Positions 43,398 to 52,892 are shown, numbered from the stretch's first letter. The stretch: 64,000 bases of DNA from Desertivirga arenae (GCF_017355785.1 NZ_JAFEWE010000003.1:124001-188000); one strand, 5' to 3'. The notes: generated from the letters alone by a model not told the origin. Made by a program: numbers and translations.

Positions 43398-44705
43398 ATG
43401 AAAAAAGCATTACCTTTTCTATTACTACTCGTGGTTGTGGTGCTTGGGTTAGCATTTCCGTCCGTAGAGGCTGCAAATGTAACGGATAGCAAAATCGACA
43501 CCGGAGACACAGCATGGTTACTGGTGTCGACTGCTCTTGTACTATTAATGACTCCTGGCCTTGCATACTTTTACGGAGGTATGGTTCGCAAGAAAAATGT
43601 GATTTCCACTATGCTACAAAGTCTTGTCTGTATGGGGCTAATAACTGTTCTATGGGTTGTTTTCGGTTTTAGCTTGGCTTTTGGTGACGACATTGGTGGA
43701 GTAATTGGTAATCCCGGAACTTTCTTCATGATGAAAGGAATGATAGGAAATGCAGTTTGGTCACTTGCTCCGACTATCCCCCTTGTATTATTTGCTATGT
43801 TTCAATTGAAGTTTGCGGTAATAACACCTGCTTTAATTACAGGTGCCTTTGCAGAACGGATAAAATTCAATTCTTACCTGATCTTCATAACCCTGTTTAT
43901 GATCATCATATATGCACCCTTAGCTCATGCAACCTGGCATCCTGATGGAATTCTCTTCAAACTGGGAGTATTAGATTTTGCAGGTGGTACGGTAGTACAT
44001 ATGTCGGCGGGATGGGCTGCACTTGCATCAGCTTTATTCCTCAAAAGCCGGGCTAAAGCTGAACATACACCCGCCCGTGTAAGTTATGTTATCCTAGGCA
44101 CGGGTTTATTATGGTTCGGCTGGTTTGGCTTTAACGCAGGCTCTGCAGTAGGGGCTGGCACTTTAGCAGCTACCGCTTTAGCAACTACCACAACCGCTTC
44201 AGCAGCAGCCGCTATGGCCTGGGTGTTCTTTGATATGTTCAGAGGAAAAAAACCGTCAGCAATGGGTGCATGTATTGGTGCAGTAGTAGGTCTTGTTGCT
44301 ATTACTCCTGCAGCTGGTTTCGTTACAGTTTCACACTCGTTAGTAATAGGGATAGTTGCAGCCGTAGTCAGCAACCTTGTTGTTATTTGGCGTTCTCGTA
44401 CCAAAATTGACGATACTCTTGATGTATTTCCATGTCACGGTGTTGGAGGTATGGTCGGCATGTTGATGACTGGTATCTTTGCAAATCAAACTGTGAACGC
44501 AGCAAATACTACAGGAAATGGCCTATACTATGGAGAACCAAAATTATTTACAGTCCACCTGATGGCACTGGTAGGAGTTTCTATATTCGCATTTGTTGGT
44601 TCTTATGCTCTGTTGGTCATCACCAATGCAATTAGCCCTCTTCGCGTAACATCAGAGGAAGAAGAAATCGGTCTCGACATTAGTCAGCACGACGAAGAAT
44701 TATAA
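43398..44705 (+). CDS. amt: Ammonium transporter (Amt family)
   Basis: A 435-residue transporter with a cleavable signal peptide (MKKALPFLLLLV...SVEA) and eleven membrane helices. Amt landmarks are TPGLAYFYGGMVRKKN, GTFFMMKG, FAERIKFNSYL, HATWHPDGIL, DFAGGTVVHMSAGWAAL (with the pore His), and CHGVGGMVGMLMTGIFA with the second pore His. It conducts ammonium/ammonia into the cell. The frame extends to TTG 43353, but ATG 43398 starts at the signal peptide. No GlnK (PII) gene follows, unlike the common amt-glnK pairing. Confidence 0.95.
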   Translation: MKKALPFLLLLVVVVLGLAFPSVEAANVTDSKIDTGDTAWLLVSTALVLLMTPGLAYFYGGMVRKKNVISTMLQSLVCMGLITVLWVVFGFSLAFGDDIGGVIGNPGTFFMMKGMIGNAVWSLAPTIPLVLFAMFQLKFAVITPALITGAFAERIKFNSYLIFITLFMIIIYAPLAHATWHPDGILFKLGVLDFAGGTVVHMSAGWAALASALFLKSRAKAEHTPARVSYVILGTGLLWFGWFGFNAGSAVGAGTLAATALATTTTASAAAAMAWVFFDMFRGKKPSAMGACIGAVVGLVAITPAAGFVTVSHSLVIGIVAAVVSNLVVIWRSRTKIDDTLDVFPCHGVGGMVGMLMTGIFANQTVNAANTTGNGLYYGEPKLFTVHLMALVGVSIFAFVGSYALLVITNAISPLRVTSEEEEIGLDISQHDEEL

Positions 44706-44727
44706 TGGTAAATAGTTCTTTTTGTTT

Positions 44728-44752
44728 AAACCCGCCTTGTGCGGGTTTTTTT
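44728..44752 (+). terminator. Rho-independent terminator of amt
   Basis: AAACCCGC pairs with GCGGGTTT across a 5-nt loop, followed by TTTT. Confidence 0.9.
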
Positions 44753-44962
44753 GTGGGACCTTTATTTTTTATTAGCGAGAAAAGCTTCCTGAAATCATTT
44801 ATACTTCATTGACCTATACTGTTTATGTTATATTGTTCGGGTTTGTAAGAATTTTAGTAAAACGAGAGTAATTACTACTACACGTTTTTTGTTGCTTTTA
44901 AATAATTTTCAAACCTTTGAACCTTTATTAACTTAATTGTTATTATCTAAAAAAAGATAGAA

Positions 44963-45520
44963 ATGTCAAAAGTAACGTTTACTAAAAAAATGACAGCAAT
45001 GGCAATCATTGGTACGTCATTCTTTGCCTTTTCTTGCTCCAGCTTAAAAGGTGGGAACACAAGGGAGGCAAAAGCTACAATAAATTCAACAAAAACAGAT
45101 GTGCCTGGTAGCGGCACTATTAGTTTTATACAAAAGCAAAATGAGGTAGAAATGAAGTTAGACCTTAACTTCCCAGCCAAAGCAAATAGAACAGTTGCGG
45201 TTCACATTCATGAACACGGTGATTGTGGTAATGCGGGAAATGATGCCCATGGTCATTGGAATCCGACTAACAGCAAACATGGAAAATGGGGAAGCAGCGA
45301 ATACCATCTTGGAGATATTGGGAATGTACAACTTGACGCCTCAGGAAAAGGATCACTAACCATTAAAACTGACAAGTGGTCTGTTGGAACTGGAAACACC
45401 AATGATGTAGCGGGAAGGGGATTAATTGTTCACGACGGAGTCGACGATTATGTTACGCAGCCAACAGGAAATGCGGGATCAAGAATTGGATGTGGTGTTA
45501 TAGAAGCCGCTAAGAAATAA
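44963..45520 (+). CDS. sodC: Cu/Zn superoxide dismutase family lipoprotein
   Basis: A 185-residue exported lipoprotein (lipobox FAFSC, Cys25) with a full Cu/Zn-SOD domain. Copper ligands are the two His of HIHEHG, the bridging His of HGHWNP, and His in IVHDGVDD. Zinc ligands are His in KHGKW, His in EYHLGD and the Asp of the same motif. The active-site Arg is in GSRIGCGVIE, and the Cys pair (GDCGN and GCGV) can form the disulfide. All ligands are present, so it should remove superoxide at the cell surface or in the periplasm. Confidence 0.93.
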   Translation: MSKVTFTKKMTAMAIIGTSFFAFSCSSLKGGNTREAKATINSTKTDVPGSGTISFIQKQNEVEMKLDLNFPAKANRTVAVHIHEHGDCGNAGNDAHGHWNPTNSKHGKWGSSEYHLGDIGNVQLDASGKGSLTIKTDKWSVGTGNTNDVAGRGLIVHDGVDDYVTQPTGNAGSRIGCGVIEAAKK

Positions 45521-45556
45521 ACAAAGAAGGGTTCCATCTGGAACCCTTCTTTGTTT
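45519..45556. terminator. Bidirectional terminator between sodC and the TPR kinase-like gene
   Basis: A perfect 17-bp stem (45519-45535 with 45540-45556) with an ATCT loop. A/T-rich ends on both sides serve the two convergent genes. Confidence 0.9.
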
Positions 45557-45581
45557 ATACATAATTTTCATTGAATAACTA

Positions 45582-47075
45582 TCAGATATCCTCCTCTGAT
45601 TGATTAGGAGGCGGAATTAGACTGGCAGTGTTTTCAGGCAATACAAACGCCTTATACTGTGGATTGTGAAGCATATGATTAATATTGAGAAGCTTATTGT
45701 CTATTTCCTCTACAAGTCGTCTTACTTCCGAGATCAGTTCCTGATCGTCTATCAAATCTTCATCATCAAGCAATAACAAACCCTTAATAGTAGAAACGGG
45801 ACTACGGATCTCGTGTGAAAGGTGAGAAGAGTATTGAGACAGCTTTAAATTCTTTGCTTTAATATCTTCAGTTCGCTCTTCAATAATGCTCTCCAGATTC
45901 TGATTTATCTTATCAAGATTCTCTTTCTGGACGGAGATCTCTTCATTAAGTTCCCTCATTTTATGAAGGGTCTTTGCCTTCTTGCGGGACTGAATAATAA
46001 GTAGAGCAATAACGACAAGAGAAAGCGCCAAGACTATTACAGCAGCTATGTATTTTACCCGATTTGTCTTTTGCTTCTCGAGAAGAATCTCGGTTTGCTT
46101 TTGCTTTTCGATAAAATCGAATTGTTCCTGGTGAAGTGTATATTTTTTACTTACTAACTTTCTAAAATCAATGCTATCTCTTGAAAACACCTCTTGTAAA
46201 TGCTTAATAGCTTTCTGGTAGTTCTTTCTTGCTTTTTCAAGCCAGTAATACCTTTTTATTAAATCGGTTTCAAGCTTTTTATCCCCAATTTTATTTGCGA
46301 TAGATATACCTTCTTGAATTACATACTCTGCCTCACTATACTTCTTCTCTAAAGTATAAATCTCAGCCAGATTCTGGTTTACACTAGCAATGGTGGGATA
46401 AATCTTCTTATCAACACAAATACTTTTGCATTGGAGAAACACATCCTCCGCCTCCCCATATTTCTTAAGATTCAATAAAAGTACACCCTTGATAGCAAGG
46501 ATCATGGCTATACTTGCCGAATCTTTCTTCTCATTGAAGTAGTCATAACTTCTTTGCAAATAAGTAAGTGCGGTAGTATATTTTTCTTTTTTGGTAAAAA
46601 TATTTGCAATATTAATGGAAACACCAGCAACAAGTTCTTCAAACTTATACCCTCGTCCGATTGCTAAACTTTTAGTATAATAACTGAGAGCTTTATCATG
46701 ATCGTAGTTCTTGAATCTATTGCCGATGTTATTATAAACCATCGCCTCACCATAGACATCATGATGTTTTTTAAATAAGTTTAAAGCTAGTAGGAATTTT
46801 GAAAGTGCTATATCATCTTGAACTAAAAGAGCATAGCCAGTCCCCATAACCCTATAAGCTTCTGCCATACCCAACTCATAATTGATCTTTTGGGCCAACT
46901 TTAGTGCTTCTTCGGCGGTACTAACAGTCTTTTTTGGGTCAGACTGGCGAATTTTACTAGCATAAGAATTTAATTCTTTTACTCGCAAACTATCTGTTGC
47001 ATTCACATGTTGAATAGCATGTGAATACGGTATAGCCAGAAAAGAAAAAAAGAGAAGAAATATTATTTTCATCAT
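45582..47075 (-). CDS. TPR sensor protein with histidine-kinase dimerisation domain but no ATPase domain
   Basis: A 497-residue protein: signal peptide (to about 21), at least six tetratricopeptide repeats (about 30-290), a helix, one transmembrane segment (about 340-362, AAVIVLALSLVVIALLIIQS), a coiled coil and then a HisKA (DHp) segment, YSSHLSHEIRSPVSTIKGLL, with the H-box His at about 421. The protein then ends after one more helix and a short polar tail; N-, G1- and G2-boxes of the HATPase domain are missing. The downstream sequence is a terminator, so no broken ATPase remnant is present. It could be a phosphorelay or dimerisation partner of another kinase. The ATG at 47075 is chosen over the TTG at 47090. 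Confidence 0.85.
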   Translation of the reverse strand: MMKIIFLLFFSFLAIPYSHAIQHVNATDSLRVKELNSYASKIRQSDPKKTVSTAEEALKLAQKINYELGMAEAYRVMGTGYALLVQDDIALSKFLLALNLFKKHHDVYGEAMVYNNIGNRFKNYDHDKALSYYTKSLAIGRGYKFEELVAGVSINIANIFTKKEKYTTALTYLQRSYDYFNEKKDSASIAMILAIKGVLLLNLKKYGEAEDVFLQCKSICVDKKIYPTIASVNQNLAEIYTLEKKYSEAEYVIQEGISIANKIGDKKLETDLIKRYYWLEKARKNYQKAIKHLQEVFSRDSIDFRKLVSKKYTLHQEQFDFIEKQKQTEILLEKQKTNRVKYIAAVIVLALSLVVIALLIIQSRKKAKTLHKMRELNEEISVQKENLDKINQNLESIIEERTEDIKAKNLKLSQYSSHLSHEIRSPVSTIKGLLLLDDEDLIDDQELISEVRRLVEEIDNKLLNINHMLHNPQYKAFVLPENTASLIPPPNQSEEDI

Positions 47076-47168
47076 TTGAAGTACGGCCAAAATACAAATT
47101 TTCTCACAGGAATATTAATAAAAGTTTCGTCAACAAAAGAAATATTATCTTTATATTTATAGCTCATT

Positions 47169-47176
47169 TATATTTG
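47169..47176 (+). promoter_or_regulatory. -7 box before the small lipoprotein gene
   Basis: TATATTTG fits TAnnTTTG and ends 17 nt before the ATG at 47194. No convincing -33 box was seen. Confidence 0.45.
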
Positions 47177-47193
47177 CATCAAATCTAAACAAC

Positions 47194-47367
47194 ATGAAAA
47201 AAATTTTATTAGCTGCCTTTATTATAAGCATTGGTTTTGCAGCATGTAAAAAAGACAATGACGCTCAGCCAGAGAAAATCAAAATTGAGAAAAAAACTAT
47301 GGACGGTGAAGAAGGTGGTGATGATTCAAAAGACGGAAATGGCAACGGCGGTGGCTGGGGTGGATAA
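47194..47367 (+). CDS. 57-residue glycine-rich lipoprotein
   Basis: A short open frame that starts MKKILLAAFIISIGFAACKK, a classic lipoprotein signal (lipobox GFAAC, Cys18), followed by a charged segment (DNDAQPEKIKIEKKT) and a Gly/Asp/Asn-rich tail ending GGGWGG. It has its own -7 box. The pattern of signal, lipidated Cys and a glycine-rich end makes it a credible gene in spite of its size. No family recognised. Confidence 0.65.
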   Translation: MKKILLAAFIISIGFAACKKDNDAQPEKIKIEKKTMDGEEGGDDSKDGNGNGGGWGG

Positions 47368-47406
47368 TTAATTTTAGAATTAAATACACCTGTAGCGTTC
47401 CGGTTA

Positions 47407-47414
47407 TATATTTG
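47407..47414 (+). promoter_or_regulatory. -7 box before the M20 dipeptidase gene
   Basis: TATATTTG, an exact TAnnTTTG match, ends 15 nt before the ATG at 47430. The -33 element is not clear. Confidence 0.45.
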
Positions 47415-47429
47415 TAAAAAACCGGATTT

Positions 47430-48800
47430 ATGCAAGACATTAAAACCTACGTAGAGCAGCACAAACAACGTTTTTTGGACGAATTGTTTGTGCTGCTTCG
47501 TTTTCCATCTATAAGTGCCGACCCTAAATACAAGGGGGATGTTCTAAAAACGGCAGACTTCGTAGCAGAGAAACTAAAGGAAGCTGGAGCAGACAATGTT
47601 GAAGTTGCTGCTACCGCAGGTTATCCAATAGTTTACGGCGAAAAAATCATTGATCCTTCCAAACCGACTGTGCTCGTTTACGGGCACTATGACGTACAAC
47701 CTCCAGATCCTCTTGAACTTTGGGAAACTCCTCCATTTGAACCCACTATTCGGGACGAGAAGATCTATGCACGTGGAGCCTGTGACGATAAAGGTCAGTT
47801 TTATATGCATGTAAAAGCCTTCGAGCTGATGCTTCGTACGGAATCTCTCCCTTGTAATATCAAGTTTATGATAGAAGGAGAGGAGGAGGTCGGTTCAGAC
47901 AATCTTGGCACTTTTGTTATTGCGAATAAGGAAAGGCTGAAAGCAGATGTGGTTTTAATCTCAGATACTGCAATGATCAGCCTTGACAGTCCTTCTCTTG
48001 AAACAGGACTAAGAGGACTATCTTATCTGGAGGTAGAGGTAACGGGACCAAACCGCGATTTGCACTCGGGTGTTTACGGAGGAGCAGTTGCTAATCCTGC
48101 AACAATTCTTTGTCAGATGATCGCATCACTTCATGATCAAAACAATCACATAGTTATTCCTGGTTTCTACGACGACGTTCAAAGCCTGAGTGAAGAGGAG
48201 CGGCTACTATTAAATTCGGCTCCATTTGATGAGGAGGAGTACAAAGAAGATCTTCAAATAAGCGAAGTTTGGGGAGAGCAAGGCTATACAACTATTGAAA
48301 GAACTGGAATACGCCCAACTCTAGAAGTAAATGGAATTTGGGGAGGATATATCGGAGAAGGAGCGAAAACGGTATTACCTTCAAAGGCAAACGCCAAAAT
48401 TTCGATGCGACTTGTTCCTAATCAAAAATCAGAGAAAATTACAGAACTCTTTCAAAAACACTTTGAAACCATAGCACCTAAATCCGTAAAGGTTAAAGTA
48501 ACGCCACATCATGGCGGGGAACCAGTAGTAACTCCAACGGATAGTGTAGCCTTTCAGGCGGCTCAAAAAGCAATTGAGGAATCTTTTGGTAAAAAACCAG
48601 TCATAACCAGAGGTGGCGGTAGTATTCCAATTGTTGCCTTATTTGAAAAAGAATTAGAAATCAAGACAGTATTATTAGGCTTTGGACTTGATAGTGATAA
48701 TTTGCATTCTCCCAACGAGAAATACGACTTGGCTAATTACTATAAAGGAATAGAAACAATTCCTTTGTTTTTTAAGCATTTTGCACAGTTAAGCAGATAG
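47430..48800 (+). CDS. M20-family dipeptidase/metallopeptidase
   Basis: A 456-residue cytoplasmic di-zinc peptidase of the M20/M25/M40 family. Zinc ligands and the catalytic Asp are visible: VYGHYDVQPPDP (His and Asp), YARGACDDKGQ (bridging Asp), EGEEEVGS (catalytic Glu and Glu ligand), LISDT and the C-terminal LHSPNEKYDL (His). The dimerisation/lid domain contains LDLHSG-like RDLHSGVYGGAV. The length and these motifs fit carnosinase/PepV-like dipeptidases. It stands alone with a strong terminator. Confidence 0.93.
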   Translation: MQDIKTYVEQHKQRFLDELFVLLRFPSISADPKYKGDVLKTADFVAEKLKEAGADNVEVAATAGYPIVYGEKIIDPSKPTVLVYGHYDVQPPDPLELWETPPFEPTIRDEKIYARGACDDKGQFYMHVKAFELMLRTESLPCNIKFMIEGEEEVGSDNLGTFVIANKERLKADVVLISDTAMISLDSPSLETGLRGLSYLEVEVTGPNRDLHSGVYGGAVANPATILCQMIASLHDQNNHIVIPGFYDDVQSLSEEERLLLNSAPFDEEEYKEDLQISEVWGEQGYTTIERTGIRPTLEVNGIWGGYIGEGAKTVLPSKANAKISMRLVPNQKSEKITELFQKHFETIAPKSVKVKVTPHHGGEPVVTPTDSVAFQAAQKAIEESFGKKPVITRGGGSIPIVALFEKELEIKTVLLGFGLDSDNLHSPNEKYDLANYYKGIETIPLFFKHFAQLSR

Positions 48801-48815
48801 TTCAATTCCATGAGT

Positions 48816-48858
48816 AAAAAGCCAAAAGCATTCGCATTAGAATGTTTTTGGCTTTTTT
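48816..48858 (+). terminator. Terminator after the dipeptidase gene
   Basis: AAAAAGCCAAAA(g)CATTC pairs with GAATG(tt)TTTTGGCTTTTTT. The remaining gap to 49095 holds no gene. Confidence 0.85.
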
Positions 48859-49095
48859 AGCAATCACTACATCTCTATTAATGCCAAACTTAAATAGTAA
48901 CTTATAGAAGCTACTAATAAAATTTGCAAAGTAATAATAACAGATTATAAAGAAACGATAGGGGCATCAGAAATACTTAGTTAACATAATATTAATTATA
49001 ATCCGAAAGAGTAAACTTTATTGGGGGAAGTGCTTAAATAAAAACCATTTATATCCATAGGCGTTTTAAACTATATCAAGCTTGAATTTAAACCT

Positions 49096-49587
49096 ATGAA
49101 AACTACAACATATCCGGAAAACCATACCAGGCAACTGCAGCGCTTGTTAGGTTTAGTTTCAGACAGTCGCAAGCATTTTCAGGAAGCTATTGAAAAAGTT
49201 AAAGATACAAATTTTAAAAATTTTCTTAATCAACTGCTAATTGAACGTGAAGCTCTGCAGATCGAACTTAAGAATAGAATTATAAGATTAGGTGGAAATC
49301 CGGATGCGAATAACGTGGGATTTCTCTCCAATCTTGAACGTTCTTGGCAGATAATCAAAGCCAAGGCTTCAGGAAGTGGTGATCAGGAAATAATAGAAAG
49401 CTGTAGAAATGCTGAGCAGATTGTCCTTGATGGTTATGATGACGTCTTGCAAGGTACAATTCTAGAAGATGAAGAACTTAAATATTTCATTACCTCTCAG
49501 CGTTTTACCATTAATCAATCTTTTCTCGAACTAGATCAGATGTACTTTAACATGTTCAAAACTGACAATACAATTGATGGCTTATGA
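49096..49587 (+). CDS. Ferritin-like four-helix protein (DUF2383/PA2169 family)
   Basis: A 163-residue all-helical protein. The four-helix bundle pattern with HTRQLQRLLGLVSDSRKHFQEAIEKV, LLIEREALQIELKNRIIRLGG, EQIVLDGYDDVL and ITSQRFTINQSFLELDQM matches the PA2169/DUF2383 type, a ferritin-like fold often induced by stress. Its stop overlaps the Ku start (ATGA), so it is translationally coupled to the DNA end-joining genes. A role in DNA protection or stress is inferred from this context only. Confidence 0.75.
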   Translation: MKTTTYPENHTRQLQRLLGLVSDSRKHFQEAIEKVKDTNFKNFLNQLLIEREALQIELKNRIIRLGGNPDANNVGFLSNLERSWQIIKAKASGSGDQEIIESCRNAEQIVLDGYDDVLQGTILEDEELKYFITSQRFTINQSFLELDQMYFNMFKTDNTIDGL

Positions 49588-50357
49588 GATCTATCTGGAA
49601 AGGTTCTATTGGCTTTGGATTGGTTAATATACCAATCAAATTATATTCTGCGGTACAAAATAGTTCATTGGGACTTGATATGCTCGATGGACGGGATCAT
49701 TCCAGAATACGATTCCAGCGCATAAATGAAAAAACCAGAAAGGAAGTTCCTTACGACCAAATTGTTAAAGGGTATCCCTACAATGAGAACTATGTAATTC
49801 TTGAAGATAAGGATTTTGAAGAAGCTGCACCGGAGAAGAGCAAAATGATTGAGATTGAGAACTTTGTTAATATGGATGAAGTAAATCCAATCTATTACGA
49901 AACTGCCTACTACGCAGAACCTGAGACACAAGGAAGAAAAGCTTATGCTTTGTTACATAAAGCTCTACAAAAATCGAAGAAGGCTGGATTAGGACGTTTT
50001 GTACTTCGCACGAGTGAGAACCTATGTATCCTCCACCCTCTTGAAAAAGTAATTGTTATCTCCAAGATTCGCTTTGCAGAAGAAGTTCGTTCATCTGAAG
50101 AGATATTAACTCCCGATAATGTTGAAGTTAGCAAAAAGGAATTAGATATGGGATTAGCTCTCATCAACCAGTATAGTTCCAAGTTGGAGATTGAGAAATT
50201 CAAGGACGAATATCACCATGAGCTTCTCAGGATTATAGAGTTAAAAGCAAAAGGAAAACAACCTACAATTAAAAAATTAAAACCTAAAAAAGCATCAGAC
50301 GATAATTTGTATGATATGCTGATGCAAAGCCTTGACACATCCCGGAAAGGAGCATAA
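49584..50357 (+). CDS. ku: Non-homologous end joining protein Ku
   Basis: A 257-residue bacterial Ku. RSIWKGSIGFGLVNIPIKLYSAVQ at the N terminus, RIRFQRINEKTRKEVPYDQIVKGY, YVILEDKDFEEAAPEKSKMIEIENFV and YYETAYYAEPE are core Ku signatures. It forms a ring homodimer on double-strand ends and recruits LigD. It overlaps the upstream gene by 4 bp and is immediately followed by ligD, the standard Ku-LigD pair. The C-terminal tail is Lys-rich, as usual for Ku proteins that bind DNA and LigD. Confidence 0.96.
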   Translation: MRSIWKGSIGFGLVNIPIKLYSAVQNSSLGLDMLDGRDHSRIRFQRINEKTRKEVPYDQIVKGYPYNENYVILEDKDFEEAAPEKSKMIEIENFVNMDEVNPIYYETAYYAEPETQGRKAYALLHKALQKSKKAGLGRFVLRTSENLCILHPLEKVIVISKIRFAEEVRSSEEILTPDNVEVSKKELDMGLALINQYSSKLEIEKFKDEYHHELLRIIELKAKGKQPTIKKLKPKKASDDNLYDMLMQSLDTSRKGA

Positions 50358-52892
50358 ATGGGATTACAAGAATATAAAAAGAAAAGAAATTTCAATGAAA
50401 CCACAGAGCCTGACAGTGGCACAAAATCTTCAACGGACACGCTAAAGTTCGTAGTCCAACGGCACCATGCGTCGAGGCTTCACTACGATTTTAGACTTGA
50501 GTTAGAGGGCGTTCTAAAAAGTTGGGCGGTACCTAAAGGCCCTTCTCTTAATCCCAAAGACAAGCGCCTCGCTATGATGGTTGAGGATCACCCCTACGAC
50601 TACCGAACATTCGAAGGTGTAATTCCTGAAGGAAATTATGGCGCCGGAGTAGTTAGTATCTTCGACGAAGGTACCTATGAGGCACTGGAAGGAACAGGCG
50701 AAGGTGAATTAAAAAAAGGCCTGTATAATGGAAATTTAAAGTTTAGGCTGCAAGGAAAAATCCTTAAAGGAGAGTTCGCCCTAGTAAAAATTAAAAATAG
50801 TGAAGATAATTCCTGGCTACTTATTAAGCACAAAGACGAGTTTGCGGTGACTGAAAAGTTCGATGCGGAAGATCTGATACCCGAGCGGGAGAAGAAACGA
50901 GGTGAAGATCGGAAAAAGCTCGCGAAGGCCGAGAAGGCAAATGCAAAGCCAAAGGTGAAGCAAAAATCTGCTGAAAAAAAACTTGAGATAGAAAACTTTA
51001 AACCCATGTTAGCTAAATTGGAAGCTGAAGTTTTTGACGATGAAAAATGGATCTACGAAAGGAAACTAGACGGTTATAGGATATTGGCTTCAACGGGTAA
51101 AGAAGTAAAATTACTTTCAAGAAACGGGCTAGATTATACAACAAAATATAAAACGGTTACGAAGGCGCTTGCTTCTATCAAAGACCTGGCTATCATTGAT
51201 GGGGAGCTTGTAGTTGAGGATAAAAATGGAAGAGCTATATTTCAAAAATTGCAAAATTACGACCCGAAGGATAAAGAAACTCAGTTAAAATTTTATGCCT
51301 TTGACCTGCTTGCTTTGAATGGACATGACATTAGACAGCTGGAGCTTATGAAGAGAAAAGAGCTCCTGGCGGCCTTGTTAAGAAATAGCGTAGAAAATTC
51401 GTTGATCTTTAGCAGGCATAATATGGGCAAAGGCAAGAAACTATTTGCAGAGGCTGTAGAAAATGGTTGGGAAGGAATTATTGCAAAAGATAGTTCGAGC
51501 AGATATGAAAGTGATAAAAGAACAGGTAAATGGCTAAAATTTAAGGTCCAAAATTCACAAGAGGCTGTAATAGTCGGGTTTACTAGACCCCAAGGAAGCA
51601 GAGCGTATTTTGGATCACTGGTTTTAGGAATGATCGATCAGGGAGAATTGAAGTATATTGGAAATGTAGGCACCGGTTTTAATGAAGAAGGACTTAGATC
51701 TTTGTACGACCTACTGTTGCCATTGATAGATAAAAAAAAACCAGTTTCAGCAAAAGTAAAACAGGAAAAAAGTGTAACGTGGGTTAAACCTGAATTGGTT
51801 TGTGAAGTGACTTTTTCTGAGTGGACAGATGACAATATGTTAAGGCATCCAGTATTCAAAGGCTTGAGAGAGGATAAAGCTGCAAAAGAAGTTGCAGCAG
51901 AGTATACCGATAAAAAAAATGAGAGCTCCTCTCCTGCCGCTAACTTAAAAAAAGGTGGCATCAACTTGGTAACTGAATCAGCAAATGAACAAGAGGAAAG
52001 ATTTGGAAAAAAGGAACTTAAGTTAACTAACCTCAACAAAATTTACTGGCCAGACGAAGGTATTACAAAAGGAAATTTAATAGCGTATTACAGAAGTATA
52101 AGCGATTATATCCTTCCCTATCTAAAAGACCGACCACTTTCTTTAAATCGTCATCCTAATGGTATCAAAGGAAGCAATTTTTTCCAAAAAGACCTGGATA
52201 CAGATCAGATACCATCTTGGATAAAATCGCAACCAATACATTCTGAAAGTAACGATAAGAACATAGACTATTTGATATGCAATGATCTCCCTACTCTTTT
52301 ATGGATGGCAAATTTGGGATGCATAGAGATTAATCCATGGCTCAGTACCTATAAAAAACCTGAAAATCCAATCTTTGCTGTAATGGACCTAGATCCTAAT
52401 GACGTTGACGATTTTACAGAAGTTGTACGCGTTGCCCAAACAACCAAAGAAATCCTGGATCAAATGAAAGTACGTTCTTTTATTAAAACTTCGGGATCAA
52501 GAGGTCTTCACATCTTTATTCATGTAGGTGCAAAGTATGATTATGACATAATCAAGAACTTTGTGCAATACCTGGGAAAGCTAATTTTAGAACAGCATCC
52601 AGATACAACCAGTCTTGAAAGAAGTCCCTCCAAACGAAAAAAGAAGATATACCTTGATTTTTTACAGAATAGGCGCGGGCAAACCATTGCTGCTCCATAC
52701 TCTGTAAGACCTAAACCCGGAGCAACAGTTTCAACACCTTTATTATGGGAAGAAGTAAATGAAGATCTTGACATAAAGGCCTTTACCATTTTTAATACCC
52801 TTGATAGAATTAAGGAAAAAGGTGATCTATGGCAAGATATAACAAAGGAATCTACAGATCTTAAAGCAGCACTAGAAAGGCTGAATGAATAA
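50358..52892 (+). CDS. ligD: DNA ligase D (phosphoesterase-ligase-polymerase)
   Basis: An 844-residue multifunctional NHEJ enzyme with domain order PE-LIG-POL, as in Pseudomonas. The 3'-phosphoesterase domain (about 30-150) has QRHHASRLHYDFRLE with His36, His42, Asp44 and His78. The ATP-dependent ligase domain (about 215-520) has the nucleotidyl Lys236 in YERKLDGYRIL. The primase-polymerase domain (about 560-844) has the metal-binding MDLDPN and KTSGSRGLHIF. A Lys-rich linker joins PE and LIG. It starts directly after the Ku stop. Together with Ku it repairs double-strand breaks without a template. Confidence 0.97.
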   Translation: MGLQEYKKKRNFNETTEPDSGTKSSTDTLKFVVQRHHASRLHYDFRLELEGVLKSWAVPKGPSLNPKDKRLAMMVEDHPYDYRTFEGVIPEGNYGAGVVSIFDEGTYEALEGTGEGELKKGLYNGNLKFRLQGKILKGEFALVKIKNSEDNSWLLIKHKDEFAVTEKFDAEDLIPEREKKRGEDRKKLAKAEKANAKPKVKQKSAEKKLEIENFKPMLAKLEAEVFDDEKWIYERKLDGYRILASTGKEVKLLSRNGLDYTTKYKTVTKALASIKDLAIIDGELVVEDKNGRAIFQKLQNYDPKDKETQLKFYAFDLLALNGHDIRQLELMKRKELLAALLRNSVENSLIFSRHNMGKGKKLFAEAVENGWEGIIAKDSSSRYESDKRTGKWLKFKVQNSQEAVIVGFTRPQGSRAYFGSLVLGMIDQGELKYIGNVGTGFNEEGLRSLYDLLLPLIDKKKPVSAKVKQEKSVTWVKPELVCEVTFSEWTDDNMLRHPVFKGLREDKAAKEVAAEYTDKKNESSSPAANLKKGGINLVTESANEQEERFGKKELKLTNLNKIYWPDEGITKGNLIAYYRSISDYILPYLKDRPLSLNRHPNGIKGSNFFQKDLDTDQIPSWIKSQPIHSESNDKNIDYLICNDLPTLLWMANLGCIEINPWLSTYKKPENPIFAVMDLDPNDVDDFTEVVRVAQTTKEILDQMKVRSFIKTSGSRGLHIFIHVGAKYDYDIIKNFVQYLGKLILEQHPDTTSLERSPSKRKKKIYLDFLQNRRGQTIAAPYSVRPKPGATVSTPLLWEEVNEDLDIKAFTIFNTLDRIKEKGDLWQDITKESTDLKAALERLNE

